Source: Mesobacillus jeotgali (lineage in GTDB: Bacteria > Bacillota > Bacilli > Bacillales > Cytobacillaceae). From it: DNA of 64,000 nt. A program made the position numbers and the translations under genes. A model generated the notes under the pieces. That model saw only the letters and a program-made list of their open reading frames with translations. It was not told the origin of the DNA and made no database searches. The stretch covers positions 1,424,501 to 1,488,500 of the forward strand of contig NZ_CP134494.1 of NCBI RefSeq assembly GCF_031759225.1, written 5' to 3'. Shown here piece after piece: positions 9,603 to 17,926 of the stretch; position 1 is the first letter of the stretch; each line of letters starts with the position of its first letter.

Positions 9603-11150
9603 ATGCATTCAGTTAAAGAGGTACAAAAGATATCTGTTGTGGCACCAGCGACTGGAAAGGTTATAGCCGAAATCGAAGAGACGCCTGTCCAAGAAGTTCC
9701 ATTCCTGTACCAGGGGGCAAGGGATGGTTTTTCATATTGGAGCAGCCTGGCCATTTCTGAGCGTACCCGGTACTTGAGGAAGCTGAAACAGCTGATGGTA
9801 GAGGAAATGGACGAGATTGCAAAAATCATCTCAGAAGATACCGGCAAGGTGTTGACAGAATCAATCGTGGCGGATATTATGCCGACTCTTGATGCAATCG
9901 ATCATATTATCAGACATGCGGAAAAGGTATTAAGCCGGAGAAAGGTAAAAACACCATTGTTGCTTTTCGGCAAAAAATCCTTTGTTGAATATATGCCACG
10001 TGGTGTCGTACTTGTTATTTCTCCATGGAATTACCCGCTTCAGCTGGCAATGGTTCCGATGATCAGTGCACTTGCAGGTGGCAATTCTGTCATTTTAAAA
10101 CCATCAGAAGTGACTCCGCTTGTGGGGAAATGCATCGAGGATTTGTTCAAGCGCTGCGGCTTCCCTGAAGGAACCGTCCAGGTTGCTCATGGCGGAAAAG
10201 AAGTAGGTGCTGCTTTTACTGCGGGTAAGCCAGACTATATCTTTTTTACAGGCTCTGTCCGGACAGGAAAAATCATCCAGCAGCAGGCTGCGAAAGATTT
10301 AATTCCAACGACCCTGGAGCTTGGAGGCAAGGACCCGATGATCGTATTTGGGGATGCAAACATCGATAGAGCGGTAAAAGCAGCAGCCTGGGGCGCATTC
10401 ACAAATAGCGGCCAGGTTTGCATGAGTGCAGAGCGATTGTATGTTGAACGGTCAATCTATGGCAAGTTCCTTGAGAAATTGAAAAAAGAAGTCAATTCCC
10501 TTCAGCAAGGGAGTGATATCGATGCGGACGTCGGATCCATGACGTTCCCTGGTCAGAAAGACGTTGTGAAAGCTCAGCTGGATGAAGCACTTGAACGAGG
10601 AGCGAAATTGGAAACAGGATTGAAACCTTCTGACTGGAAGGGCGACATGTTTTTGCCGCTGACAGTTGTTACTGAAGTGAAGCAGGATATGAAAATCATC
10701 CAGGAAGAATCTTTCGGCCCATTGCTTCCTGTTGTCCCATTCGATACAGAAGAAGAAGCCATTACCTTTGCAAATGGTACTGTATTTGGTCTGAATGCCA
10801 GTGTCTGGACTAATGATAAAGCCAAGGCTCGCCGTGTCGCTTCCAGGCTTGTGTCTGGAGCTGTCGTCATCAATGATGTACTCATTACAGTGGCAAACCA
10901 CGGCCTGCCGTTTGGAGGGACCAAGGAGAGCGGCATAGGCAGGTATCATTCTGAAGCAGGATTAAGGATCTTTTGTCATGAAAAAGCCATCATGGAAGAC
11001 ATGGGTTTCATGAAATCGGAAATACAATGGTACCCATATAAAGGTAAATATCCGTTATTCCTGAATTTATTCAAAAGCTATTTTTCCGAAAAAAGAGATT
11101 GGTTTTCCTTTGTGAAAAACTATATCGCCCTATTAAAGAACAATAAATAA
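9603..11150 (+). CDS. Aldehyde dehydrogenase family protein
   Basis: A 515-residue NAD(P)-dependent aldehyde dehydrogenase. The catalytic Glu lies in LELGGKDP (about Glu239) and the catalytic Cys in SGQVCMS (about Cys273). PWNYPLQLA and the FTGSVRTGK cofactor loop are also present. ATG 9603 is preferred over ATG 9597 because AGGTG (9591-9595) gives a 7-base spacing only for the former. It follows the SDR gene closely and ends with a hydrophobic, basic tail of about 40 residues beyond the usual ALDH end, possibly membrane-associated as in fatty aldehyde dehydrogenases. That localisation is an inference. Confidence 0.9.
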   Translation: MHSVKEVQKISVVAPATGKVIAEIEETPVQEVPFLYQGARDGFSYWSSLAISERTRYLRKLKQLMVEEMDEIAKIISEDTGKVLTESIVADIMPTLDAIDHIIRHAEKVLSRRKVKTPLLLFGKKSFVEYMPRGVVLVISPWNYPLQLAMVPMISALAGGNSVILKPSEVTPLVGKCIEDLFKRCGFPEGTVQVAHGGKEVGAAFTAGKPDYIFFTGSVRTGKIIQQQAAKDLIPTTLELGGKDPMIVFGDANIDRAVKAAAWGAFTNSGQVCMSAERLYVERSIYGKFLEKLKKEVNSLQQGSDIDADVGSMTFPGQKDVVKAQLDEALERGAKLETGLKPSDWKGDMFLPLTVVTEVKQDMKIIQEESFGPLLPVVPFDTEEEAITFANGTVFGLNASVWTNDKAKARRVASRLVSGAVVINDVLITVANHGLPFGGTKESGIGRYHSEAGLRIFCHEKAIMEDMGFMKSEIQWYPYKGKYPLFLNLFKSYFSEKRDWFSFVKNYIALLKNNK

Positions 11151-11156
11151 TCATTG

Positions 11157-11187
11157 GCCGTCCCGGTATATTTGGGGCGGTTTTCTT
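11157..11187 (+). terminator. Terminator of the SDR/ALDH pair
   Basis: GCCGTCCC (11157-11164) pairs with GGGGCGGT (11174-11181), with two wobbles, followed by TTTTC. Confidence 0.7.
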
Positions 11188-11376
11188 TGTTCATTAAATA
11201 AGGTAAAAGATGTAATCCAAAATAAGTTTAACAATTAACTGGAAAAATGATAAATCTAAGCACAATTTGGACAATCTAAAACAAGTAGCAAGTTGAAGCG
11301 GAATTTTAAAAGCGTGTGTCCTTTTGACAACGTGGAGACCTGGGGACTCATAAAGTACTAATAATATGACTAAAGG

Positions 11377-11862
11377 ATGAAACGTGACGTGGCGATTAAA
11401 AAGAACTTAACCAAACTAGAAGCGGTAATGTGGAGCATCGCACTGCCAGGGTTTGCTCAGTTACTGACTGGAAACCTTGTCAAGGGGATCTTCTTTGTCA
11501 TACTCGAGTTCCTTGTTAATGTGAATAGCAATTTTAACAAAGGAATCATGTACAGCTTCCTCGGGGAGACTGAGAAGGCAATGCATGTGCTTGACTATCA
11601 GTGGCTGATGTTTTATCCATGTTTATATATGTTCGCCATGTGGGATGCGTATAGAAGCGTCATGCCAGAGGAGGAAAAAATCACCTTTTTGCCTTTTGCA
11701 TTTTCTGCTTATTTTGTAACTGTTGGTTTGATGATCTCACCAAAGGTTAAAATATTCGGCCTCTTTCCAGGACCCGTATTTCTTCCAATGCTTTTTGTCA
11801 TTCCAGGCGTACTCACCGGATTCCTCATCAGGAAGTTATTACTCAAGTTTTATTATAACTAG
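11377..11862 (+). CDS. Small multi-pass membrane protein of unknown function
   Basis: A 161-residue protein with about four or five hydrophobic segments (around 20-45, 72-90, 103-122, 125-155) and a basic N-terminus. The early stretch LPGFAQLLTGNLVKGIFF resembles the PGxGQ.Y.G...G pattern of TM2-like or small membrane proteins, but I do not recognise a named family. The start is uncertain: ATG 11377 follows AAAGG too closely, while GTG 11389 has a 12-base gap. It is monocistronic, with a terminator-like hairpin downstream. Confidence 0.65.
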   Translation: MKRDVAIKKNLTKLEAVMWSIALPGFAQLLTGNLVKGIFFVILEFLVNVNSNFNKGIMYSFLGETEKAMHVLDYQWLMFYPCLYMFAMWDAYRSVMPEEEKITFLPFAFSAYFVTVGLMISPKVKIFGLFPGPVFLPMLFVIPGVLTGFLIRKLLLKFYYN

Positions 11863-11918
11863 GTTTTTGGAACGCTAAATTTCGTAATAATTTACTCTAT
11901 AACAACAATCTTCTAACA

Positions 11919-11957
11919 CTTCAGTCATATTTTTGGCTGAAGCTTTTTATTTTTTTT
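11919..11957 (+). terminator. Probable terminator
   Basis: CTTCAG and CTGAAG arms (about 11920-11942) flank a T-rich loop and are followed by a long T tract. It ends the small membrane protein gene. Confidence 0.65.
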
Positions 11958-11963
11958 GAAAAA

Positions 11964-11992
11964 ACCCCCATAACATACTTAGCACAAACGTA
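11964..11992 (+). promoter_or_regulatory. Candidate SigI-type promoter for the DUF5667 gene
   Basis: ACCCCC at 11964-11969 is followed, 19 bases later, by CGTA at 11989-11992. SigI promoters are described with a C-rich -35 and a CGAA/CGWW-like -10. The C run stands out in AT-rich sequence and lies 53-80 bases upstream of a secreted-protein gene that is itself next to sigI-rsgI. This is an eye match only. Confidence 0.35.
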
Positions 11993-12044
11993 ACTTTGTA
12001 GTGATTAAAGCGGCCGCTCCCAAAACTTACGAGGTGAAATGAGA

Positions 12045-13208
12045 ATGAAGAAACTTTCTAACCAAGAGATGAAAAAAATTGCCAAGAGTACATTGGCTTT
12101 AGTGCTAGCTGGAACATTTACTTTTTCGCCAATCGCAATGGCAGAAGAAAACAATTCTGAGATCGAGACTGTTGAATTGCAGAATGTCAGCCCGGAAGAG
12201 ATTGAAGAAGCTAAGACTCAGGTTGACGAGCTTGAAGAAACAAATCCATCTTTGATTCCTGGCGACTTCTTCTACTTTGCGAAAATTGCATTGGAGAAAA
12301 TAAGGCTCGCTTTTACATTTGATAATGCTAAAGAAGCAGAATTGCTTGCTACATATGCTGCAGAACGCCTTCAAGAGGCGGGAGCATTGTTCGCTGAAGG
12401 GAAAGAAGAAGAAGCGCTTCAAGTAATCGAAGCTGCTGTTCAGTACATGGAAACTTCCCAGGATATTGTAGACGAAGAAGCTCCAAAGGAAGATGATGCT
12501 GAGTCAGAAGAGGAAACAGAAGTGGAAGATGGCGCCGCCTCTGATGAAAATGCAGAAGAAACAACTCCAGAAGACTCGGCTGAAGACGTGGAAGAGCCTG
12601 GCGATGATGAAGTCACTGAAGAGCCAGGTGATGAAGTAGTGGAAGAAGGTTCTGAAGAAGAAGTTGAAAGTGAAGATCCCTTCGAACAGATTGAAGGAAT
12701 GCTTAGACAAAATATCATTGCATTGAAAGCAGCAATGGAGCATGTTGGCAATGACAATGCCAGAGCGCAGCTTCAAAAGAATATTGACAAGACATACGCA
12801 AAAATGGCAAAAAAATTGGCTAAATTAGAGGGAAAGTATGCTGAAAAACCAGTTGAGGAAGAAGTAGAAACAACTGAACCAGTTGAATTAGAACCAATTG
12901 TTGAGCCAGACCTTCTCCCAACACCTGTTGTTGAGGAACCTGCAGATGAAACAATGCCTGTGAATGATGACACAACTGTAGTTCCGGTTGTATCGCCAAA
13001 AGTAGAAAAAGAAAAAGCGAAGCAAGAACGTAAAGGACAGAAGGCTGCTGAAAAGCAAGAACGCAAGGAAGCTCAGCATCAAAAGAAAGAAGAAAAACAA
13101 CAGGCTAAACAGGAAAAGAAAGCAGAAAAGAAATCGAACAATCCTGGAAACAAAGGCAATGACAACGGCAAAGGTAACGGTAACGGAAAAGGTAACGATA
13201 AAAATTAG
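12045..13208 (+). CDS. Secreted DUF5667-type protein with acidic middle and Gly/Asn/Lys tail
   Basis: A 387-residue exported protein. It has a signal peptide (basic N-terminus, hydrophobic core about 15-30, AMA cleavage site before EENN). Next is a helical segment resembling DUF5667 (NPSLIPGDFFYFAKIALEKI and onward, about 67-140). A very acidic Glu/Asp/Pro-rich stretch follows (about 145-220), then a second helical segment. The end is a strongly basic Lys/Gln/Glu tail finishing in Gly-Asn-Lys repeats. GAGGTG at 12031 favours ATG 12045 over ATG 12039. It sits directly upstream of sigI-rsgI, and RsgI ends in a similar tail. A role at the cell wall or surface is inferred; no enzyme motif is visible. 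Confidence 0.78.
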   Translation: MKKLSNQEMKKIAKSTLALVLAGTFTFSPIAMAEENNSEIETVELQNVSPEEIEEAKTQVDELEETNPSLIPGDFFYFAKIALEKIRLAFTFDNAKEAELLATYAAERLQEAGALFAEGKEEEALQVIEAAVQYMETSQDIVDEEAPKEDDAESEEETEVEDGAASDENAEETTPEDSAEDVEEPGDDEVTEEPGDEVVEEGSEEEVESEDPFEQIEGMLRQNIIALKAAMEHVGNDNARAQLQKNIDKTYAKMAKKLAKLEGKYAEKPVEEEVETTEPVELEPIVEPDLLPTPVVEEPADETMPVNDDTTVVPVVSPKVEKEKAKQERKGQKAAEKQERKEAQHQKKEEKQQAKQEKKAEKKSNNPGNKGNDNGKGNGNGKGNDKN

Positions 13209-13231
13209 TCATAATGAACAATACACTCGAA

Positions 13232-13258
13232 AAGGTAGCCAAAACAGGCTATCTTTTC
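13232..13258 (+). terminator. Terminator between the DUF5667 gene and sigI
   Basis: AAAGGTAGCC (13232-13241) pairs with GGCTATCTTT (13248-13257), one wobble, and TTTT follows. Confidence 0.72.
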
Positions 13259-13317
13259 ACTGCCTACCCACAGAAAGAGAAATTGACAAGCTGTGATATA
13301 ATGTGGGGAGGAAAGAG

Positions 13318-14073
13318 GTGAGGCTATTGCTAAGTTTATTGTTCATGGCGAAGAAAAAGCGCAGGCCGCTGGAGGAAACAGTAGAAAAAATCCACCAGGG
13401 GGATGCTGCTTTAAGAGATGAATTAATTGATTCTTATAAGCCATTTATCGCAAAGACTGTTTCGTCTGTCTGCAAGAGATACATACATGAATCGGACGAT
13501 GAATTTAGCATTGGCCTCATTGCTTTCAATGAGGCAATCCAAAAATATTCATCTGAAAAAGGGAATTCATTATTAAGCTTTGCAGAAGTCATGATTAAGC
13601 GGAGAGTAATTGATTATATCCGTCAGCAAAGCCGGAATCAAAATCTCAGCTTCCATATATCGAATGACCCAAATGAGGAAGAACAGCAGAGGTCGACGAT
13701 TGAAGATGAACTTTCTCTCGATGATTTCCGGAAAAAAACAGAACAGGAAATTAGAAGAGAAGAAATCATCCAATTTCAAGCTGTACTGAAAGAATTTGAT
13801 TTGTCTTTCCAGGATCTGCTCGAGCAGTCGCCTAAGCATGCGGATGCCCGGAAGAACGCGATGCTTGTTGCAAAATCCATGGTTGAGAATGAGGAACTAA
13901 AGAATTTGCTTCTAGATAAAAAGCGCCTTCCGATCAAGCAACTGGAAGACATGGTCAAAGTAAGCAGAAAAACCATAGAGAGAAACAGAAAATATATTAT
14001 TGCAATTGCACTTATATTAATTGGGGATTATGTATATTTAAAGGATTATATTAAAGGGGTGTTAGAGACATGA
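13318..14073 (+). CDS. sigI: RNA polymerase sigma factor SigI
   Basis: A 251-residue sigma-70-family factor of the SigI group, controlling heat and envelope stress genes in Bacillus. The region 2 core is clear (KPFIAKTVSSVCKRYIHESD, then EFSIGLIAFNEAIQKYS and VIDYIRQQSR), and a C-terminal SigI domain carries an HTH (SRKTIERNRKYI). I chose GTG 13318: GGGGAGG lies 6 bases upstream, and the resulting start MRLLLSLLF lines up residue for residue with B. subtilis SigI and gives the same 251-residue length. GTG 13303 and TTG 13327 are alternatives. It overlaps rsgI by 4 bases, so the two are translationally coupled. Confidence 0.93.
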   Translation: MRLLLSLLFMAKKKRRPLEETVEKIHQGDAALRDELIDSYKPFIAKTVSSVCKRYIHESDDEFSIGLIAFNEAIQKYSSEKGNSLLSFAEVMIKRRVIDYIRQQSRNQNLSFHISNDPNEEEQQRSTIEDELSLDDFRKKTEQEIRREEIIQFQAVLKEFDLSFQDLLEQSPKHADARKNAMLVAKSMVENEELKNLLLDKKRLPIKQLEDMVKVSRKTIERNRKYIIAIALILIGDYVYLKDYIKGVLET

Positions 14074-15149
14074 GAAAAGGGGTTATCCTCGAAATCAATG
14101 ATCTTTACCTAACATTGTTGACCCCCGAAGGCGAGTTTTTACGGGCCCGAAAGCTTCAACAAGATTATCAGGTAGGAGAAGAAATTCATTTTTTTCCAGA
14201 AACGCAAGCAGTTAAAGAAAAGAAATTCAATCTATGGTTTTTAAATAGCTTCAAGGGGAAAACCATTGCACTTGCTGCGGCATTAATGCTTGTTATGACT
14301 GCACTCGTTCCTGCATATCAAAACGGCCAGGTGTACGCCTACATGTCCATTGATGTGAATCCAAGCATTGAATTGGCAGTCAATGATGAATTAAAGGTCC
14401 TGCGCATGAAAGGCTACAACCCTGAAGGGGAAGAAATCATCGGGAAAATAAAGGATTGGAAAAAGGAAGATGCGGCCAGGGTCGCAGAGATGATCCTCGA
14501 GGAAATCGAGGAAGATGGATTCTTTAAAGAAAAAAATGATGTTGTCATCGCAACAGTTCATAATAAGAAGGCAAAAGAATCTGTAGACCGGGTTTTAGAA
14601 AAGAAGATTTCTGAAATTAAAAGTTCAGTACAAAAAGAAGACCTGGATTTAAAGGTAATGGAAGCAACAAGTGAAGAAAGGGAGAAGGCAAAAAAGCAGG
14701 GAATCACAATTGGTGTCTATAAAGAAAAGCAAAAATCGAAGCCTGCCGCAAAGCCGGCTGATAAAGGTCAAAACGCCAAGCCAGAGCCTGTGAAGAAAGA
14801 TCTGCCTGCACCTTCTGTTGCTCCACAGCCAGAAAAGAAGATACCGCCAGGTCAGTTAAAGAAGAATGATCCTGAAAGTGAAAGCGGGAAAGCGAAACAA
14901 GAAAAGCCGTCTCTCCCTGAACAAAGCAGGGGAAACAACAATAGTGATAAAAACAATCGTGGTCAGGATAACAACAAGCATTCTGATACAGGCAATAAGC
15001 CTAATAAAAATATTGCTCATAACGGAAAACAATATAAAAATGAAAAAAAGCCTAATTCACAAAAAGGGCCTACTGAGAACAACAGAGGCCAATCAGGTAA
15101 AAAGCAAGCCATTCAGGGTGAAAACAAAGGCAATAATGGTAAAAAATAG
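14070..15149 (+). CDS. rsgI: Anti-sigma-I factor RsgI
   Basis: A 359-residue membrane-spanning partner that holds SigI inactive. The N-terminal cytoplasmic anti-sigma domain (1-55, starting RKGVILEINDLYLTLLTPEG) is followed by one membrane helix (about 67-90). Next comes the conserved extracellular RsgI domain with SIDVNPSIELAVNDELKVL, whose NP step is where RsgI proteins are reported to undergo self-cleavage. The last 140 residues are a Lys/Pro/Asn/Gly-rich, probably disordered tail. Its start overlaps the sigI stop. Signal transmission through the tail and autocleavage is family knowledge, not visible here. Confidence 0.93.
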   Translation: MRKGVILEINDLYLTLLTPEGEFLRARKLQQDYQVGEEIHFFPETQAVKEKKFNLWFLNSFKGKTIALAAALMLVMTALVPAYQNGQVYAYMSIDVNPSIELAVNDELKVLRMKGYNPEGEEIIGKIKDWKKEDAARVAEMILEEIEEDGFFKEKNDVVIATVHNKKAKESVDRVLEKKISEIKSSVQKEDLDLKVMEATSEEREKAKKQGITIGVYKEKQKSKPAAKPADKGQNAKPEPVKKDLPAPSVAPQPEKKIPPGQLKKNDPESESGKAKQEKPSLPEQSRGNNNSDKNNRGQDNNKHSDTGNKPNKNIAHNGKQYKNEKKPNSQKGPTENNRGQSGKKQAIQGENKGNNGKK

Positions 15150-15158
15150 CCAGTATTT

Positions 15159-15190
15159 TAAAAGTCCGGATTTCGATCCGGACTTTTTTC
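15159..15190. terminator. Bidirectional terminator between rsgI and sspD
   Basis: AAAAGTCCGGAT (15159-15170) pairs with ATCCGGACTTTT (15175-15186), loop TTCG, flanked by T runs on both strands. It serves rsgI and the convergent SASP gene. Confidence 0.92.
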
Positions 15191-15250
15191 CATGTCATAT
15201 TCAATTGTTTGGGACGTAATGGAAATCTTATATATAGCTGGATCTCAATA

Positions 15251-15451
15251 TTATTGTTGGCCTTTTCCTGAGAGCTGTGCCTGTGCCTGCTGAACAAGGC
15301 GTTTTGTGATCTCTCCGCCAACTGAACCGTTTGCTCTGGAAACTGTATCAGAACCGAGACTAACTCCGAATTCCTGAGCAATTTCATATTTAACCTGGTC
15401 CATGAATTGTTCAACGCCAGGAACAAGCAATTTATTTGAATTTCGAGCCAT
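15251..15451 (-). CDS. sspD: Alpha/beta-type small acid-soluble spore protein
   Basis: A 66-residue forespore DNA-binding protein that saturates spore DNA and protects it. It shows the alpha/beta SASP core: the germination-protease region [10 protein letters not shown] (cut between Glu and Ile/Phe in the family) and the second conserved block [15 protein letters not shown] 15451 (MARNSNKL) follows AAAGGAG; the longer upstream frame is not supported. The position between rsgI and ktrD matches sspD in B. subtilis, which is the basis of the symbol. Expression in the forespore (SigG) is family knowledge. Confidence 0.93.
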   Translation of the reverse strand: MARNSNKLLVPGVEQFMDQVKYEIAQEFGVSLGSDTVSRANGSVGGEITKRLVQQAQAQLSGKGQQ

Positions 15452-15666
15452 TGATGTCATCTCCTTTGATAGTATACAGAGAGATTTTCTCTGTAATGTT
15501 AGTTTAAGCAATGCTTGTAAGTTCATGAATGGTAATCTTTTATCCTTTTGGATAATGTTTACCGTGTTTTGATGATGAGACGATGATTGCAAGAAAGTAC
15601 TTTATTATTCAGGTGATATTCTTTATCATAGGTATGTATATGAATGAGGGCTGAAAGGAAGCAATT

Positions 15667-17022
15667 ATGTGGATTAATATAAGAAGAAGATTAGACAAAT
15701 TATCACCTGCACAAATTATCGTTGCGTACTATATGATAGCGGTAGTTGTCTCGATGAGCTTATTAAGTTTGCCTGTTGCCATCCAGCCCGGTGCTAAATG
15801 GACTTTCATGGATGCGTTATTCACTGCAGCAAGTGCCGTGAGTGTTACCGGGCTTTCGGTCATTAGCGTCCGCGATACTTTTACTGTACCCGGAATTTTC
15901 ATTCTCATGTTCGTCCTGCAGTTCGGCGGTATTGGTGTGATGGCACTTGGTACATTCTTCTGGCTGATCATCAGGAAGAAAATCGGGCTCAAAGAGCGAA
16001 GATTGATCATGATGGACCAGAATCAGACTTCCATGGCAGGCCTTGTGAAGCTGCTGAAAGAAATTCTTGTGATTATTGTCATTATTGAATTAATAGGGGC
16101 ATTGCTATTAGGGTTATATTTTTTAAAATACTATCCGACATGGCAAGAAGCTTTCCTCCATGGATTATTTTCATCCGTCAGTGCCACGACAAATGGAGGA
16201 TTCGATATAACAGGAGCCTCCCTGATTCCGTATGCACAGGATTATTTTGTGGTTACCATCAATATGCTGTTGATTACCCTTGGTGCTATTGGATTCCCTG
16301 TACTGGTTGAACTGAAGAGTTTCCTTTTCAGAAGGAAAAAAAGTCACCCATTTCGTTTCACCCTTTTTCTCAAGATCACAACTATTACTTTCCTTGGCCT
16401 CCTTATTTTCGGGACGGTTGCAATCTGGGCACTGGAGTATAATCATTTCTTATCTGATAAATCATTGTTGGATTCATTCTTTTATGCTTTTTTCCAGTCG
16501 ACCACAACCAGAAGTGGTGGATTGGCGACGATGGATGTAAATGATTTTACCGATCCTACCTTATTCCTGATGGCAGCTTTGATGTTTATTGGTGCATCTC
16601 CAAGCTCTGTTGGCGGAGGGATCCGGACGACTACTTTTGCGCTTAATCTCTTGTTCCTTTACCACTTTGCAAGGGGCAGAAGGGCTATCAAAATATTTAA
16701 TAGAGAATTGCATCAGGACGATATAATCAAGTCTTTGGTTGTATCCATCATGGCTGTCCTTATTTGTTTTTTTGCAGTCCTTATTCTGATGATGACAGAG
16801 AACCAGACGCTATTGGCGATCATATTTGAAGTCGCATCGGCTTTTGGAACAACTGGGCTATCCATGGGAATCACACCAGAGCTTTCGGATATTGGAAAAA
16901 TGGTACTGATTATTCTGATGTTCATCGGAAGGGTAGGTGTGATCTCCTTCCTGTTGATCATTGGCGGAAAAACAGAGAAAGAAGCAATTCATTATCCACA
17001 AGAACGAGTGATCATAGGTTAA
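15667..17022 (+). CDS. ktrD: Ktr-type potassium uptake channel subunit (TrkH/KtrB family)
   Basis: A 451-residue membrane protein forming the K+-conducting subunit of a Ktr system. The four pore repeats are visible through their filter segments: SVTGLS, ATTNGGFD, TTRSGGLAT and FGTTGLSMG. Eight outer helices surround them. The conserved glycines are all present, so it is probably functional. The partner gating subunit (KtrC/KtrA type) is not in this window. Neighbourhood (sigI-rsgI-sspD) matches ktrD of B. subtilis, though the ykrK and htpX genes found there between sspD and ktrD are missing. No c-di-AMP riboswitch is seen upstream. Confidence 0.92.
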   Translation: MWINIRRRLDKLSPAQIIVAYYMIAVVVSMSLLSLPVAIQPGAKWTFMDALFTAASAVSVTGLSVISVRDTFTVPGIFILMFVLQFGGIGVMALGTFFWLIIRKKIGLKERRLIMMDQNQTSMAGLVKLLKEILVIIVIIELIGALLLGLYFLKYYPTWQEAFLHGLFSSVSATTNGGFDITGASLIPYAQDYFVVTINMLLITLGAIGFPVLVELKSFLFRRKKSHPFRFTLFLKITTITFLGLLIFGTVAIWALEYNHFLSDKSLLDSFFYAFFQSTTTRSGGLATMDVNDFTDPTLFLMAALMFIGASPSSVGGGIRTTTFALNLLFLYHFARGRRAIKIFNRELHQDDIIKSLVVSIMAVLICFFAVLILMMTENQTLLAIIFEVASAFGTTGLSMGITPELSDIGKMVLIILMFIGRVGVISFLLIIGGKTEKEAIHYPQERVIIG

Positions 17023-17028
17023 AGAAAA

Positions 17029-17055
17029 AAAATCCGGGTTATGCCGGATTTTTTT
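17029..17055. terminator. Terminator after ktrD
   Basis: AATCCGG (17031-17037) pairs with CCGGATT (17044-17050), followed by T7. The A run on the other side would also serve the minus strand. Confidence 0.85.
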
Positions 17056-17097
17056 GTGCTTTTAAACATCTGTCAGTTCTAATGGCAGAAAACTTTG

Positions 17098-17445
17098 CTA
17101 GTCCTGGCCTTTGCTCACATCTTTTGTAGGGTGCATGAATGGATAGCCCTGCGGCTTTCTCTTTTCTTCCAGAAGCTCTCTGTTTTCCGCAGTGTTCCAG
17201 CCAATATCGTTGGTAGGATGAACCCATTCATCACCAGCCATGACTGCGGGATCTGTCTCGTCAGTCCAATTCTCAAGAGGGGAGTTTTCGGACGCGTACA
17301 GGCTGTCTCCAATGATAACACCATGTTCATTCTTGAAAGGCGCCTTCATTTCAATGCCAGTGTCCTTGAAACTAGGAGCGTTAATTTGGTGAGGCAATGT
17401 ATCCTCAATATCCAATGGTTTTAGCTCTCGTTCTTTTTTTTCCAT
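17098..17445 (-). CDS. DUF3905 domain protein
   Basis: A 115-residue, acidic, soluble protein without membrane segments. The pattern (DTLPHQINAPSFKDTGIEM, then DEWVHPTNDIGWNT near the end) matches my memory of the Bacillus family DUF3905, whose function is unknown. AAAGGAGGAG precedes ATG 17445. It is convergent with ktrD and divergent from the two tiny genes to its right. Confidence 0.75.
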   Translation of the reverse strand: MEKKERELKPLDIEDTLPHQINAPSFKDTGIEMKAPFKNEHGVIIGDSLYASENSPLENWTDETDPAVMAGDEWVHPTNDIGWNTAENRELLEEKRKPQGYPFMHPTKDVSKGQD

Positions 17446-17582
17446 TTCTGCTCCTCCTTTTTGAGCTTATTTTTTGTTTCATTCTGTTTTTTATCAGGAA
17501 ATCCCCTTTGTAAAATTAGGTAATCAAATTAGTACATAGGTAATCTTTTATTGAAAAAAATAGGAGTATGGAGGTGGTTAGA

Positions 17583-17744
17583 ATGGCTAAACGGAAGGCA
17601 GAAAGAAATGCTTTGGCTAAATATACAAACACACCTAAGAAAAACCTTCAGGAAAGTGAATTCTCTGCAGAGTTTGCCCACGGTGAAGATCCTGGCAAAT
17701 TTGCAAACAGAAATTCAAAGCAAGGCAGGAAAGGAAGATCGTGA
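17583..17744 (+). CDS. Tiny basic protein, candidate gamma-SASP-like spore protein
   Basis: A 53-residue reading frame with a strong site (GGAGGT) upstream of ATG 17583. The product is Lys/Arg-rich at both ends with a central ESEFSAEFAHGED. The F-S-x-E-F-A core resembles the FGTEFASE motif of gamma-type small acid-soluble spore proteins, and two other tiny genes in this window carry the same kind of core. It overlaps the next gene by one base (TGATG). Assignment to spores is an inference from the motif, size and composition; no named family is certain. Confidence 0.6.
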   Translation: MAKRKAERNALAKYTNTPKKNLQESEFSAEFAHGEDPGKFANRNSKQGRKGRS

Positions 17745-17887
17745 TGAAAAAGCATGAAGGTCGGCACCAAAAGCCTTTGAATGTTGAATTTGGCATGGAA
17801 TTTGGCGATATAAATGCTGGTAAACTGTATGAAATTCCTTTTAATAGCAAAAAAGCGAAAAATAAAGCAGATAAAGACTGCAAATGA
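17744..17887 (+). CDS. Tiny basic protein, candidate gamma-SASP-like spore protein
   Basis: A 47-residue frame whose ATG overlaps the stop of the preceding tiny gene. AAGGAAG inside that gene serves as ribosome site, so the pair is a coupled operon. The centre reads VEFGMEFGDINAGK, close to the FGTEF core of gamma-type SASPs, and the tail is Lys-rich. It ends just before the terminator of the convergent radical SAM gene. Function is inferred only. Confidence 0.55.
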   Translation: MKKHEGRHQKPLNVEFGMEFGDINAGKLYEIPFNSKKAKNKADKDCK

Positions 17888-17900
17888 TGCGAGCCAAAAT

Positions 17901-17926
17901 AAAAAGCCGGCATTAAGCCGGCTTTA
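17901..17926 (-). terminator. Terminator overlapping the radical SAM stop codon
   Basis: AAAGCCGGC (17903-17911) and GCCGGCTTT (17917-17925) form a 9-bp stem. The T-rich tail lies on the minus strand, so it mainly ends the DUF4080 gene, whose stop codon is in the loop. Confidence 0.85.

Noticed and set aside
12105..13100. Several minus-strand frames opposite the DUF5667 gene, Ser- or Phe-rich
   Set aside because: They mirror the acidic and basic low-complexity coding of the plus-strand gene and have no ribosome sites.
13283..13300. TTGACA and TATAAT close together upstream of sigI as a SigA promoter
   Set aside because: The spacing is only 8 bases. The TATAAT may be used, but not with that -35.
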